64,000 nt of DNA, taken from Chryseobacterium sp. T16E-39. GTDB lineage: Bacteria > Bacteroidota > Bacteroidia > Flavobacteriales > Weeksellaceae. Each line of letters opens with the position of its first letter. Positions within the stretch are counted from its first letter, which is position 1. This document shows, in pieces, positions 26,882 through 34,439 of the stretch. A model generated the notes under the pieces. That model was given only the letters and a program-made list of their open reading frames with translations. It searched no databases and had not been told where the DNA came from. The stretch spans positions 2,728,001-2,792,000 of the forward strand of contig NZ_CP022282.1 of NCBI RefSeq assembly GCF_002216065.1. Direction: 5' to 3'. The translations under genes and the position numbers were made by a program.

Positions 26882-27058
26882 ATGAAAAATTCAAAAAAAA
26901 TTTCAAGAGAAAATTTGAAAAGTATTAAGGGTGGATTTAAGGCTTGCAATGGTGAGTTACCCAATTATGGCTGTGGCGATGCATCAGTTTTTTGTTGTGC
27001 ATCTCAAGGGTGCAGAAGAGTATCGGACCTTCCTCCAGGATCTTGCATTGTTCAATAG
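26882..27058 (+). CDS. Cysteine-rich bacteriocin-like peptide with GG leader
   Basis: A 58-residue peptide. The first 18 residues are a leader of the double-glycine type (MKNSKKISRENLKSIKGG), like the leaders of Chryseobacterium 'bacteriocin-like' proteins, normally cleaved and exported by a C39-peptidase ABC transporter. Cleavage would leave a 40-residue core with six Cys (positions 22, 31, 38, 39, 44, 55), enough for three disulfides, plus several Gly and Pro. No modifying enzyme or transporter is adjacent. Activity (antibacterial or signalling) is inferred from the leader only. The gene is small enough to be missed by annotation. It has its own -7 box and a strong terminator. Confidence 0.8.
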   Translation: MKNSKKISRENLKSIKGGFKACNGELPNYGCGDASVFCCASQGCRRVSDLPPGSCIVQ

Positions 27059-27094
27059 TGATAAGATCAAACCCCTTTGATAAAACATATAAAA

Positions 27095-27128
27095 AATAAG
27101 GCTATCTCAAAATTGAGATAGCCTTATT
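27095..27128. terminator. Terminator between peptide gene and guaB
   Basis: A 16-bp perfect stem (27095-27110 with 27113-27128; core AAGGCTATCTCAA) ends in A- and T-runs and serves both convergent genes. Confidence 0.9.
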
Positions 27129-27147
27129 TTTTATTTTTAATGTATTC

Positions 27148-28608
27148 TTACAAAGAATAATTCGGAGCTTCCTGCGTGATGATCACATCATGAGGGTGAG
27201 ACTCTTTTAGTCCGCTTCCTGTGATCATAACCATTTTAGTGTCTTTCTGTAAAGCTTCAATATCTTTTGCTCCACAGTATCCCATCCCAGCTCTAAGACC
27301 ACCCGTCAACTGGAAAATAACATCTTCCAGTTTTCCTTTGTGTGGAACTCTACCTTCAATTCCTTCCGGAACGAATTTTTTAGCTTCACTTTGGAAATAT
27401 CTTTCCTTACCTCCTCTCTTCATAGCAGAAAGACTTCCCATTCCCTGATAAGATTTGAATTTTCTTCCCTGGAAAATAATTTCTTCTCCAGGTGCTTCAT
27501 CAGTTCCTGCTAAAAGGGATCCAAGCATCACAGCTCCTGCTCCACTGGCAATCGCTTTTACGATATCTCCGGAAAGTTTAATTCCACCATCTGCAATTAC
27601 TGCTACATTTTTAGATTTGGCAAATTCGTAAACGTTGTAAATAGCAGATAACTGAGGAACCCCAACTCCAGCAACAACTCTCGTTGTACAGATTGAACCA
27701 GGACCAACACCTACTTTAAGAACGTTAGCTCCTGCTTTGATCAAATCCTTTGCAGCTTCAGCGGTTACAATATTTCCACCTACAATATCCAAATCAGGAT
27801 ATGTTTTTCTGATTTCAGAGATTTTATCTAAAACTCCCTTAGAGTGTCCGTGAGCAGAATCAATCGCTACGATATCAACACCAGCCTGTACCAATGCTGC
27901 AATTCTGTCCATTGTATCTTCTCCAACTCCAACTCCCGCACCTACGATAAGACGGCCTTTTGGATCTTTATTAGAGTTTGGATATTCCAATTGATTGTCG
28001 ATATCTTTAATCGTGATCAATCCCACCAATTTATTTTCTTTATCAACGATTGGAAGTTTTTCTACACGATTTTTAAGAAGAATTTCTTTTGCTTTTTCAA
28101 GATTGGTATTTTTATCGGAAGTGATCAGATTTTCTTTAGTCATAATCTCTTCAACTTTCATATCCAGGTTCTCCTGATATTTTACATCTCTGTTGGTAAT
28201 GATCCCGATCAAAATATTATCTTGATCTACAACCGGTAAACCTGAAATTTTATATTTAGACATCATTTCTTTAGCCTGCGCCAAAGTATGATCTTTTGAA
28301 AGGGTAACAGGATCAGAGATCATTCCATTTTCAGAACGCTTTACACGGTTTACCTGTGCTGCCTGTTCTGCAATTGTCATATTTTTATGAATGAAACCCA
28401 GACCACCTACTCTTGCTAATGCAATAGCCAGATCGCCTTCAGTAACTGTGTCCATCGCAGCAGATACTATCGGAACATTCAGGGTGATTTTATCAGTAAG
28501 TCTTGATTTTAATGATACCTGGTTAGGTAAAACTTCAGAATAAGAAGGGACTAGAAGAACGTCATCGAAAGTGATGGCTGTCTCTACAATTTTGTTATGA
28601 ATAGACAT
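27148..28608 (-). CDS. guaB: Inosine-5'-monophosphate dehydrogenase
   Basis: A 486-residue enzyme that oxidises IMP to XMP with NAD+, the committed step of GMP synthesis. The barrel starts at '[15 protein letters not shown]', two CBS domains occupy ~residues 95-205, the nucleophile is Cys307 in '[15 protein letters not shown]', and the flap region holds '[12 protein letters not shown]' and 'RVPHKG'. Length and motif order are standard. It is monocistronic on the minus strand with a -7 box at 28623-28630, and shares a terminator with the bacteriocin-like gene. Confidence 0.97.
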   Translation of the reverse strand: MSIHNKIVETAITFDDVLLVPSYSEVLPNQVSLKSRLTDKITLNVPIVSAAMDTVTEGDLAIALARVGGLGFIHKNMTIAEQAAQVNRVKRSENGMISDPVTLSKDHTLAQAKEMMSKYKISGLPVVDQDNILIGIITNRDVKYQENLDMKVEEIMTKENLITSDKNTNLEKAKEILLKNRVEKLPIVDKENKLVGLITIKDIDNQLEYPNSNKDPKGRLIVGAGVGVGEDTMDRIAALVQAGVDIVAIDSAHGHSKGVLDKISEIRKTYPDLDIVGGNIVTAEAAKDLIKAGANVLKVGVGPGSICTTRVVAGVGVPQLSAIYNVYEFAKSKNVAVIADGGIKLSGDIVKAIASGAGAVMLGSLLAGTDEAPGEEIIFQGRKFKSYQGMGSLSAMKRGGKERYFQSEAKKFVPEGIEGRVPHKGKLEDVIFQLTGGLRAGMGYCGAKDIEALQKDTKMVMITGSGLKESHPHDVIITQEAPNYSL

Positions 28609-28622
28609 CTTTACTTTCTTTG

Positions 28623-28630
28623 CAAAATTA
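28623..28630 (-). promoter_or_regulatory. -7 box for guaB
   Basis: On the minus strand this reads TAATTTTG, an exact TAnnTTTG match ending 14 bases before the guaB ATG. The leader would be under 15 bases. Confidence 0.6.
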
Positions 28631-28703
28631 GGCTATTTTCACGAGATATGAAAATCCTTTTTAATAGTTTAAATAAAAATTAATAATCAATAAGTTAAAT
28701 CAA

Positions 28704-28731
28704 AAAACCGCTCTTAATTAAAAGCGGTTTT
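28704..28731 (-). terminator. Terminator after the sigma-factor operon
   Basis: AAAACCGCT and AGCGGTTTT form a 9-bp stem with a 10-base loop, downstream of the minus-strand gene ending at 28774. It separates that operon from guaB. Confidence 0.75.
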
Positions 28732-28773
28732 GTACAAAATAAAATGAGTTATATGACCTGAATATGATTTTTA

Positions 28774-29481
28774 TTATTTGATTGTAGATTTACCATTTTC
28801 ATCAACATCCTCGATATGCGTCTGATTATTCTTATCTACATAGATTTTGAGGCGGACACGACCCTTATCATCTCTTATAAAAAGCCCTACATCTCCATTC
28901 GCTGTTTTCCCTGCAAAAAAACGTTCACTTCCCAGTTTTCCTTCTTCTTTTAATTTTGCAAAAGCTTTTTTGGTGGCTACCGGATCATTTAGCTTTTGTA
29001 GAGAATCATCAAATTTCAATACTTTTTCAAGAGTAAAGTCATCAGGCCTGTCCCAAAGCTTTAAGCCATACGCCCGCCTTTTATCTGCGCCGGTACCTTC
29101 ACTATATTGGAGCTGCATGATCTGATCTGTTTTCCTTTGGTCTACCGAATACACCATTCCTGAACCTTTTTCATCAGAATCATAAATCAATCCGCCACAT
29201 TCATCGCCTAATGAGTTAAAGAAGATTAATCCTGCTTCTCTTTCTCTTGCTTTAAGCGGTTTATTATTTAATAATCCCGGGTGCTGGCGTTTTTTATTGC
29301 TGATCACCATTTTTAATGTTCCATCTTTCTCAATCACATTAATTCTTTCAACATCAATTTCCTGAAACCGCTGATGGTCGTTATTGGATTTAAAAGCTAA
29401 TAAAAAGAGCAGAATGAATGCGATAGTAAGTGACGCTGCATATATCTTAAGCATGCGTACCTCTCTGATTAATTTTTCCAT
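28774..29481 (-). CDS. Membrane-anchored hypothetical protein
   Basis: A 235-residue protein with one N-terminal membrane helix (~residues 12-30) and a soluble remainder. Noticeable blocks are 'ERINVIEKDGTLKMVISN', 'REREAGLIFFNSLGDECGGL' and 'GLFIRDDKGRVRLKIYVDK', a repeated beta pattern (D-G/D-x-G). I do not recognise a family name. It is the last gene of the minus-strand run containing sigma factor, anti-sigma-like, head-GIN and DUF4252 genes; the 27-base gap to the DUF4252 gene makes cotranscription likely. It may be a surface or periplasmic sensor; that is speculation. Confidence 0.55.
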   Translation of the reverse strand: MEKLIREVRMLKIYAASLTIAFILLFLLAFKSNNDHQRFQEIDVERINVIEKDGTLKMVISNKKRQHPGLLNNKPLKAREREAGLIFFNSLGDECGGLIYDSDEKGSGMVYSVDQRKTDQIMQLQYSEGTGADKRRAYGLKLWDRPDDFTLEKVLKFDDSLQKLNDPVATKKAFAKLKEEGKLGSERFFAGKTANGDVGLFIRDDKGRVRLKIYVDKNNQTHIEDVDENGKSTIK

Positions 29482-29508
29482 GATAATAATTTATTCAATA
29501 AAAATAAA

Positions 29509-30012
29509 TTATTTATCTGAAGCTGAGTTAATGAATTTTGAAATATCATCTGCTGTAAAGTTTCCCTTTACATCTACAAAAACCAGTTCTTTATCAGAAT
29601 TTACAGTAATCAACATATTCTTAATGGCCTCACCGGACTGTTTTACCCTTACATTTACATTATCTCCGTCATGTTTTATGGTTGCCCAGTCTTCATAATT
29701 ATTGTTATTAAGATAGGCTGCATAATCAGCGAGCATCCCCGGGTCTCCATTTTCTACGGTCAGCACTTTTATTTTTGAGATCTTTTTCACAAGATCGGCA
29801 ACCTCCTCATTCTCTCCGTCTTCCCTTAGAGCTTTTTTAATAAAGGGCTTAGCTAAGAACATCGGTACATTGATACTTTCAAACCTGGCTCCTTTAAAAT
29901 CATAATTTGTATCTGAAAAGAAAGCCATATTGGGACGGCGGTGAGACACGATACAAGACTGAAGAAGAATCAATATACAGCTAAAGAGAAAAATGGTTTT
30001 TAAGTTTTTCAT
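29509..30012 (-). CDS. DUF4252 lipoprotein
   Basis: A 167-residue protein with lipobox 'LILLQSC' (Cys20). The mature protein has the DUF4252 layout: 'KKISKIKVLTVENGD' strand, a helix-containing middle and a C-terminal 'LVFVDVKGNFTADDISKFIN'. Function of DUF4252 is unknown; it occurs in Bacteroidetes next to ECF sigma factors. The 12-base gap to the upstream gene, which itself contains a DUF4252 domain, indicates a duplication or shared ancestry. It is probably an outer-membrane-anchored periplasmic protein. Confidence 0.75.
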   Translation of the reverse strand: MKNLKTIFLFSCILILLQSCIVSHRRPNMAFFSDTNYDFKGARFESINVPMFLAKPFIKKALREDGENEEVADLVKKISKIKVLTVENGDPGMLADYAAYLNNNNYEDWATIKHDGDNVNVRVKQSGEAIKNMLITVNSDKELVFVDVKGNFTADDISKFINSASDK

Positions 30013-30024
30013 GGCGATTAGATT

Positions 30025-31308
30025 TTAATTGATTGCTTTCAAACTTCCACCAGACATTTTACTGATATTCGAATCAATCTGAGGATTTCCTTTATACTTA
30101 ACTGATCCTCCAGACGATGCTTTTACTTTAAGTCGGTCTGTAACGTTTACACTAAGGCTTGCTCCTGATGTAGACTCTACCTCCAATTCGTTTAATTTTA
30201 AATTTTCAGCTTTACAAGATGCCCCGCTGCTTATATCAATCACTCCCGAAGTGGCCTGCCCTTCAATGATGGTATCTGAACCACTGGAAGCTTTGACAAC
30301 GATAGCCGAAGTATTGACACTTACTTTAACACTTGCTCCTGAGGTTGAACTGACATCTGTAGTACTGGAAACATTAAACTTTCCTTTGACAGCAGCCCCT
30401 GACGAAGCATCAATATCCATACTGTTTTCTTTTACAGGATTCACTGCTATAAAGCTGGCTCCTGAAGAAGCTTTAATGCTGCGCATTCTCGGCGAAGAAA
30501 CGTTAACACTTAGATTTTTAAATCTTATATTTCTTTCTCCTTTATTATCAACGTACACTTTTAAAATACCATTCTCTACTTTTGTAATGACATACTGAAG
30601 TTTATCAGCATCTGCAATCACTTTTACACTGGTCGGGCTCTCCTGCTTATAAATAAGATTTATTCCCGTACTTACCTGAATTCCTGAAAATTCACCTACA
30701 TTCCTCGCTTCACCGTTCAGGTATGAAGTACTGTTCTCCGAGGTCATACTGCTCCTTGTCGTATTGGTAATCGAGCTTGTTTTGGTTTCACTGGATTTAA
30801 TGATCTTGTTAAGATCATCCATTGAAAGTTTTCCATCCAGCATTACTAAAACATTCCCTCCATCTCCGCTGTCAATGCTTAACAATACGTCATCCAATAT
30901 TCCTTCTTTAGCTCCTGCAGAAAGAAATTTTATTTTGCTGTCCTTACTATTCACGCTCATCACTTCGTTATAGTTCAGGTGGCTTAGATAGGAAGAAATG
31001 TCTTTATTAATCTGTGACAGGCTGTTCTGTAATTTTTTACCTCCTGCAGAATTGGCATTTTCGGGATTCTCTGTGATCAGGATCTTTAATCCATTGATCT
31101 TTGACAGCAATGGTTTGATCTGATCCAGCTGAGAGTCATCAATATTCAGACTGCTAAGCATTCCGAACATCGGCTTTGCAATTTTAATAGAAGTTACACC
31201 TTCTACCTGCTGGTATTTTTCAAAAAGTTTATCGAATTTGTCTTCCTGCCCATACACTGTAAAGAAATGGGAAAAAGCAAGTGCGAATATTATCAATATT
31301 TTTTTCAT
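30025..31308 (-). CDS. DUF4252 plus head-GIN (DUF2807) fusion protein
   Basis: A 427-residue secreted protein with a signal peptide (~1-20). Residues ~25-175 resemble DUF4252 ('IKILITENPENANS'-like strand, 'NVLVMLDGKLSMDDLNKII'). After a Ser/Thr linker, residues ~205-425 form a head-GIN/DUF2807 beta-solenoid: 'FSGIQVSTGINLIYKQ', repeated 'SSGAS' turns, and strands of similar length. Head-GIN domains are putative adhesin or surface structures. The fusion of these two domains in one chain is notable, since the gene next to it has only DUF4252. It belongs to the ECF sigma operon and is probably controlled by that sigma factor. Confidence 0.75.
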   Translation of the reverse strand: MKKILIIFALAFSHFFTVYGQEDKFDKLFEKYQQVEGVTSIKIAKPMFGMLSSLNIDDSQLDQIKPLLSKINGLKILITENPENANSAGGKKLQNSLSQINKDISSYLSHLNYNEVMSVNSKDSKIKFLSAGAKEGILDDVLLSIDSGDGGNVLVMLDGKLSMDDLNKIIKSSETKTSSITNTTRSSMTSENSTSYLNGEARNVGEFSGIQVSTGINLIYKQESPTSVKVIADADKLQYVITKVENGILKVYVDNKGERNIRFKNLSVNVSSPRMRSIKASSGASFIAVNPVKENSMDIDASSGAAVKGKFNVSSTTDVSSTSGASVKVSVNTSAIVVKASSGSDTIIEGQATSGVIDISSGASCKAENLKLNELEVESTSGASLSVNVTDRLKVKASSGGSVKYKGNPQIDSNISKMSGGSLKAIN

Positions 31309-31372
31309 GAGTCAATTTTTAATTTTAAAGCTGATAATTAATACCTGATCAGGGAGTAATCTCTTTTTTTAG

Positions 31373-32038
31373 TTAATAGTTATCGTCCATCACTTTGGGT
31401 TGTACTAACTTTTCACTAACGTTATTTGCAAATATTTGAAATGAATATTTAGTTACATTAATCGCTTCGTCTACATTATCGATTCGTTTTCCGTTTACAA
31501 TCACATAGTTGTTGTTGTATCCAGTGGAATCTTTCTTAGCGGCATTGTATTTTTTATAGGAAGAATTGTACGTGAATTTTGGTCTTACTTCTTTTTTCAA
31601 CCTTCCTCTTTTTGGCAGGATCTCATCCATTACATCTTTTTCTGCAATTGTATTATCCTGAGAAACAGAATCTTTTTTTGCTCCTGCAATACTATCTGTA
31701 TTATTTATGGCAACCTGCTGTTCAGGTTCATGATTTTCTTCAATGAAATCCTTTTTTTGCTGTTTCACCTGATGCTCTACCAATTTAGACTGATCATCTA
31801 TTATAGAATGTTCCTGATTATAATTGACAATAAAGCCAATACTTAAAATAACCACTACACTTGCAGCCATCCAAAACCATTTTGGGAAAGAAGGTTTTTT
31901 CTTTTCAAGAGGAATGATCTTATCATCATCTATACCTTCTGCTTTTTGAAGAAAATCCTCAAAATCCCAATCCATCTTCTCTTCCTTTATATCCCGGAAG
32001 ATTTCTTCGTATTTATCTTGAAATTGATCGTTGTTCAT
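31373..32038 (-). CDS. Putative anti-sigma factor, single-pass membrane protein
   Basis: A 221-residue protein with a soluble acidic N-terminal domain (~1-48, 'DWDFEDFLQKAEG'), one membrane helix (~52-68), and a periplasmic charged region. This layout, together with a start that overlaps the end of the ECF sigma gene by 26 bases, is typical of Bacteroidota anti-sigma factors. No zinc-binding anti-sigma motif (HxxxCxxC) is visible, so the mechanism differs from classical ZAS anti-sigma proteins. Function is inferred from position. Confidence 0.6.
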   Translation of the reverse strand: MNNDQFQDKYEEIFRDIKEEKMDWDFEDFLQKAEGIDDDKIIPLEKKKPSFPKWFWMAASVVVILSIGFIVNYNQEHSIIDDQSKLVEHQVKQQKKDFIEENHEPEQQVAINNTDSIAGAKKDSVSQDNTIAEKDVMDEILPKRGRLKKEVRPKFTYNSSYKKYNAAKKDSTGYNNNYVIVNGKRIDNVDEAINVTKYSFQIFANNVSEKLVQPKVMDDNY

Positions 32039-32522
32039 AATTCATCAGTTGTGAAATTTGTTCTTTTACTTTTTGTCTTGCACGCATAAGATTGACTCTT
32101 ACTGCATTTTCTTCCATTTCCAACATTTCAGAAATTTCGGACACTTCATACTCTTCTACATCTTTTAAATGGATAACCATTTTTTGTTTTTCAGGAAGCT
32201 GATTAATAAATCCTATAATATGTTCCTTAAGATTATTAACCTCCATACTGTAGAGCTCTGACCGGTGAAGCTGCATATCGGCAAAACCAATTTTTACATC
32301 ATGATGCTTCAGCCTGTTAAGACATTCATTGCGGACGGATTTCAATGCATAGGATTTTAAATTCCCAAATTGCTCCAATTCCTCTCTTTTCTGCCAAAAC
32401 TTAACCATCAGATCCTGCACGACATCTTCTGCTTCATCACTGCTCATGACAAACCTTTTCGCAAAACGATACATCTCGTTTTTGAGAATAAACACCGTAT
32501 TCTTAAAGGTTTCTTGGGTCAT
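32013..32522 (-). CDS. ECF-type RNA polymerase sigma factor
   Basis: A 169-residue extracytoplasmic-function sigma factor. Region 2 covers ~residues 10-75 ('EAEDVVQDLMVKFWQKREE', the DNA-melting and -10-binding part) and region 4 covers ~105-160 (helix-turn-helix in 'VSEISEMLEMEENAVRVNLMRARQKVKE'). It has no region 1.1 or 3, as expected for ECF. It is the first gene of a minus-strand operon with the anti-sigma-like gene (26-base overlap), head-GIN/DUF4252, DUF4252 and a hypothetical gene. It probably directs transcription of that operon (autoregulation), inferred from the arrangement. Confidence 0.88.
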   Translation of the reverse strand: MTQETFKNTVFILKNEMYRFAKRFVMSSDEAEDVVQDLMVKFWQKREELEQFGNLKSYALKSVRNECLNRLKHHDVKIGFADMQLHRSELYSMEVNNLKEHIIGFINQLPEKQKMVIHLKDVEEYEVSEISEMLEMEENAVRVNLMRARQKVKEQISQLMNYEQRSISR

Positions 32523-32580
32523 AAGTCTTGTTTCTATTAGTAAGACAATTAAAAATTGTATTCTATTACATTAAAAATAA

Positions 32581-32607
32581 AAAAACTTCAAAAAAAATGA
32601 AGTTTTT
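32581..32607 (-). terminator. Terminator after the GlmU-like gene
   Basis: AAAAACTTCA and TGAAGTTTTT form a 10-bp stem with a 7-base A-rich loop, downstream of the gene ending at 32621. Confidence 0.75.
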
Positions 32608-32620
32608 TCTATAATCAAGT

Positions 32621-33781
32621 TTAGTAGGTATCAAAAATATGTTTTAAAATCCCCTTATCATCGTCTGTCAGAGCCACTTTTCTTCTAGCCATTGCTCTCT
32701 CTGCCACTTCATATGCTTTATCTAATTTAAATCTTTCATCTCCTTTAAATCCACCCCATGAAAAATTTTCTATAAGGTTAGGAGGAAATCCTTCTTTGAA
32801 AATATTCGAAGCAACACCAATTACCGTTCCTGTATTTAATTGGGTATTGATTGCTGTTTTAGAATGATCTCCCATGATCAATCCGGCAAATTGTAATCCT
32901 GTATCCTCAAATGCTTTGGTTCTGTAGTTCCATAATTTCACATTACCATAATTATTCTTCATGTTTGATGAATTGGTATCCGCTCCAAAATTACACCACT
33001 CTCCAATTACAGAATTTCCAACGAATCCATCATGGCCCTTACTGGAATATCCGAACACAATGATATTATTGACCTCACCTCCAATTTTACAATTGGGACC
33101 GATTGTCGTCGCTCCATAGATTTTAGCCCCCAAATTAAATTTAGAATCATCACAAAGAGCAATAGGACCACGCAGGTGGCAACCTTCCATTACTTCCGTG
33201 TTCTTTCCAATATAGATCTTTCCGGTTTTTGTATTCAATGTTGAAAATTCAATCTGAGCTCCTTCTTCAATGAAAAGGTCTTTTTTGTCTCCTAAGAAAC
33301 CATTTGTTGAAGAAAGTTCCTGTGAAGTTTTACCACTGGTAAGCAATTCAAAATCAAAGTCAATAGCTTTATGATTGTAGGTAAAGAGGTCTTTAGGTTT
33401 TTTAAAGAATACAAGCTCTTCTTTGATATCAGTCATCTTTTCAATCTGATTTAAAGAAAACCCTTTCATATTGATTTTCGCAGCGATCAATTCATCTTCG
33501 TACACCAAAGCTTCCCCTGGCTTAAGATCTTTTATTTGTTGTAAAACATTTTCTGTAGGAAGAAAATTGGTAACGAGGAACAGGCTTTCTTTTTCTTCAG
33601 GACTTTTAAATTTCTGCTGCAAATAATTCTCTGTGAAATAAGAAACTTCAGAATTCTCTAGCAACTTCTGCCATCTTTCGGAGAAGGTTAGAATCCCACA
33701 ACGCATTTCTGCAATGGGACGGGTAAAAGTAAGTGGGAGAAAATCTTCCCAATATTGCGCATCTGAAAATACTAATTGCAT
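32621..33781 (-). CDS. GlmU-like nucleotidyltransferase/acetyltransferase family protein
   Basis: A 386-residue protein of the alternative GlmU group of Bacteroidota. The N-terminal ~190 residues carry 'LTFTRPIAEMRCGILTF' and resemble a degenerate sugar-phosphate nucleotidyltransferase; the C-terminal part (~195-340) forms left-handed beta-helix hexapeptide turns ('GKIYIGKNTEVMEGCHLRG', 'KIGGEVNNIIVFGYSSK'). The family is proposed to replace GlmU in UDP-GlcNAc synthesis; a full pyrophosphorylase signature is not obvious, so the first activity is uncertain. It is a single gene with its own terminator, and an intergenic repeat region precedes it. Confidence 0.8.
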   Translation of the reverse strand: MQLVFSDAQYWEDFLPLTFTRPIAEMRCGILTFSERWQKLLENSEVSYFTENYLQQKFKSPEEKESLFLVTNFLPTENVLQQIKDLKPGEALVYEDELIAAKINMKGFSLNQIEKMTDIKEELVFFKKPKDLFTYNHKAIDFDFELLTSGKTSQELSSTNGFLGDKKDLFIEEGAQIEFSTLNTKTGKIYIGKNTEVMEGCHLRGPIALCDDSKFNLGAKIYGATTIGPNCKIGGEVNNIIVFGYSSKGHDGFVGNSVIGEWCNFGADTNSSNMKNNYGNVKLWNYRTKAFEDTGLQFAGLIMGDHSKTAINTQLNTGTVIGVASNIFKEGFPPNLIENFSWGGFKGDERFKLDKAYEVAERAMARRKVALTDDDKGILKHIFDTY

Positions 33782-33868
33782 TTTTAAGAAATTAGAGGTT
33801 AGTGATTAGAAGTTAGAGGCTGAAACAGGCTGGGTTGAATTAAATCATTCAAGCCTCTTTTCTCTTTC

Positions 33869-33949
33869 TAAATTCTACTTAAAAACAAAAATACAAATAG
33901 TAAAAATAATTTCTAACTTCTGCATCTTAAATTCTGCTTAAAAACAAAA
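33869..33949. repeat. Tandem direct repeat in the GlmU-L31 spacer
   Basis: A 22-base unit (TAAATTCT, then A or G, then CTTAAAAACAAAA) occurs at 33869-33890 and 33928-33949, differing at one base. The preceding stretch (33785-33820) also holds an imperfect repeat of a TTAGAGG/TTAGAAG motif. No gene is visible in 33782-33950. Confidence 0.6.
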
Positions 33950-33950
33950 A

Positions 33951-33979
33951 AAAGTCTTCCAAAAAATTTGGAAGACTTT
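33951..33979 (-). terminator. Terminator after L31
   Basis: AAAGTCTTCCAAA and TTTGGAAGACTTT form a perfect 13-bp stem with a 3-base loop, 23 bases downstream of the rpmE2 stop. Confidence 0.85.
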
Positions 33980-34001
33980 AATATCTTTAGAATTCAAAAA
34001 A

Positions 34002-34253
34002 TTACTTAGCGAATTTTTTGTATTTGTTCATGAACTTGTCTACTCTACCTGCAGTATCTACCAACTTCACTTTACCAGTGTAGAAAGGGTGAGAAGTAGA
34101 AGAGATTTCCATTTTGATCAAAGGATACTCTTGTCCTTCATACTGGATTGTGTCTTTTGTTTCTGCAGTAGACTTGCAAAGAAACACCTCGTCGTTACTC
34201 ATATCTTTGAAAACAACAAGTCTATAATTTTCTGGGTGAATTCCGTTTTTCAT
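34002..34253 (-). CDS. rpmE2: 50S ribosomal protein L31, type B
   Basis: An 83-residue L31 of the zinc-independent (type B, C-) class: it starts [20 protein letters not shown], has '[21 protein letters not shown]', and contains only a single Cys, lacking the CxxC pair that binds zinc in type A. Type B L31 can replace type A under zinc limitation. The frame extends upstream to 34337, but the -7 box at 34327-34334 lies within that extension, so the ATG at 34253 is correct. Monocistronic. Confidence 0.93.
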   Translation of the reverse strand: MKNGIHPENYRLVVFKDMSNDEVFLCKSTAETKDTIQYEGQEYPLIKMEISSTSHPFYTGKVKLVDTAGRVDKFMNKYKKFAK

Positions 34254-34326
34254 AATACAATTTTTTAAAAAATTAAAGTTCTGCTTTCGAAATAGTAATG
34301 GATATTTCTCTGCTAATTTTAGGCTG

Positions 34327-34334
34327 CAAAAATA
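34327..34334 (-). promoter_or_regulatory. Promoter of rpmE2 (-7 box with -33 TTG)
   Basis: On the minus strand TATTTTTG matches TAnnTTTG; a TTG lies 19 bases upstream of it, within the 17-23 base spacing of flavobacterial promoters. The leader is about 70 bases to the ATG at 34253. Confidence 0.7.
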
Positions 34335-34405
34335 CAATATTTTTTCTAATATCCAAATAGGGAATCCATTTTTTTTAATTGATAAGAAATTTAAAGTATT
34401 TTCGT

Positions 34406-34413
34406 TAAATTTG
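34406..34413 (+). promoter_or_regulatory. -7 box for the beta-helix lipoprotein gene
   Basis: TAAATTTG fits TAnnTTTG and ends 26 bases before the ATG at 34440. It would start the lipoprotein-MazG operon. Confidence 0.5.
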
Positions 34414-34439
34414 AAATCTACATTTAAACTTTAATTTCG

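Noticed and set aside
27844..28239. 131-codon plus-strand frame inside guaB
   Set aside because: Antisense shadow of guaB with no support from motifs or promoter.
34254..34337. N-terminal extension of L31
   Set aside because: It contains the rpmE2 promoter and would break the conserved length of the protein.
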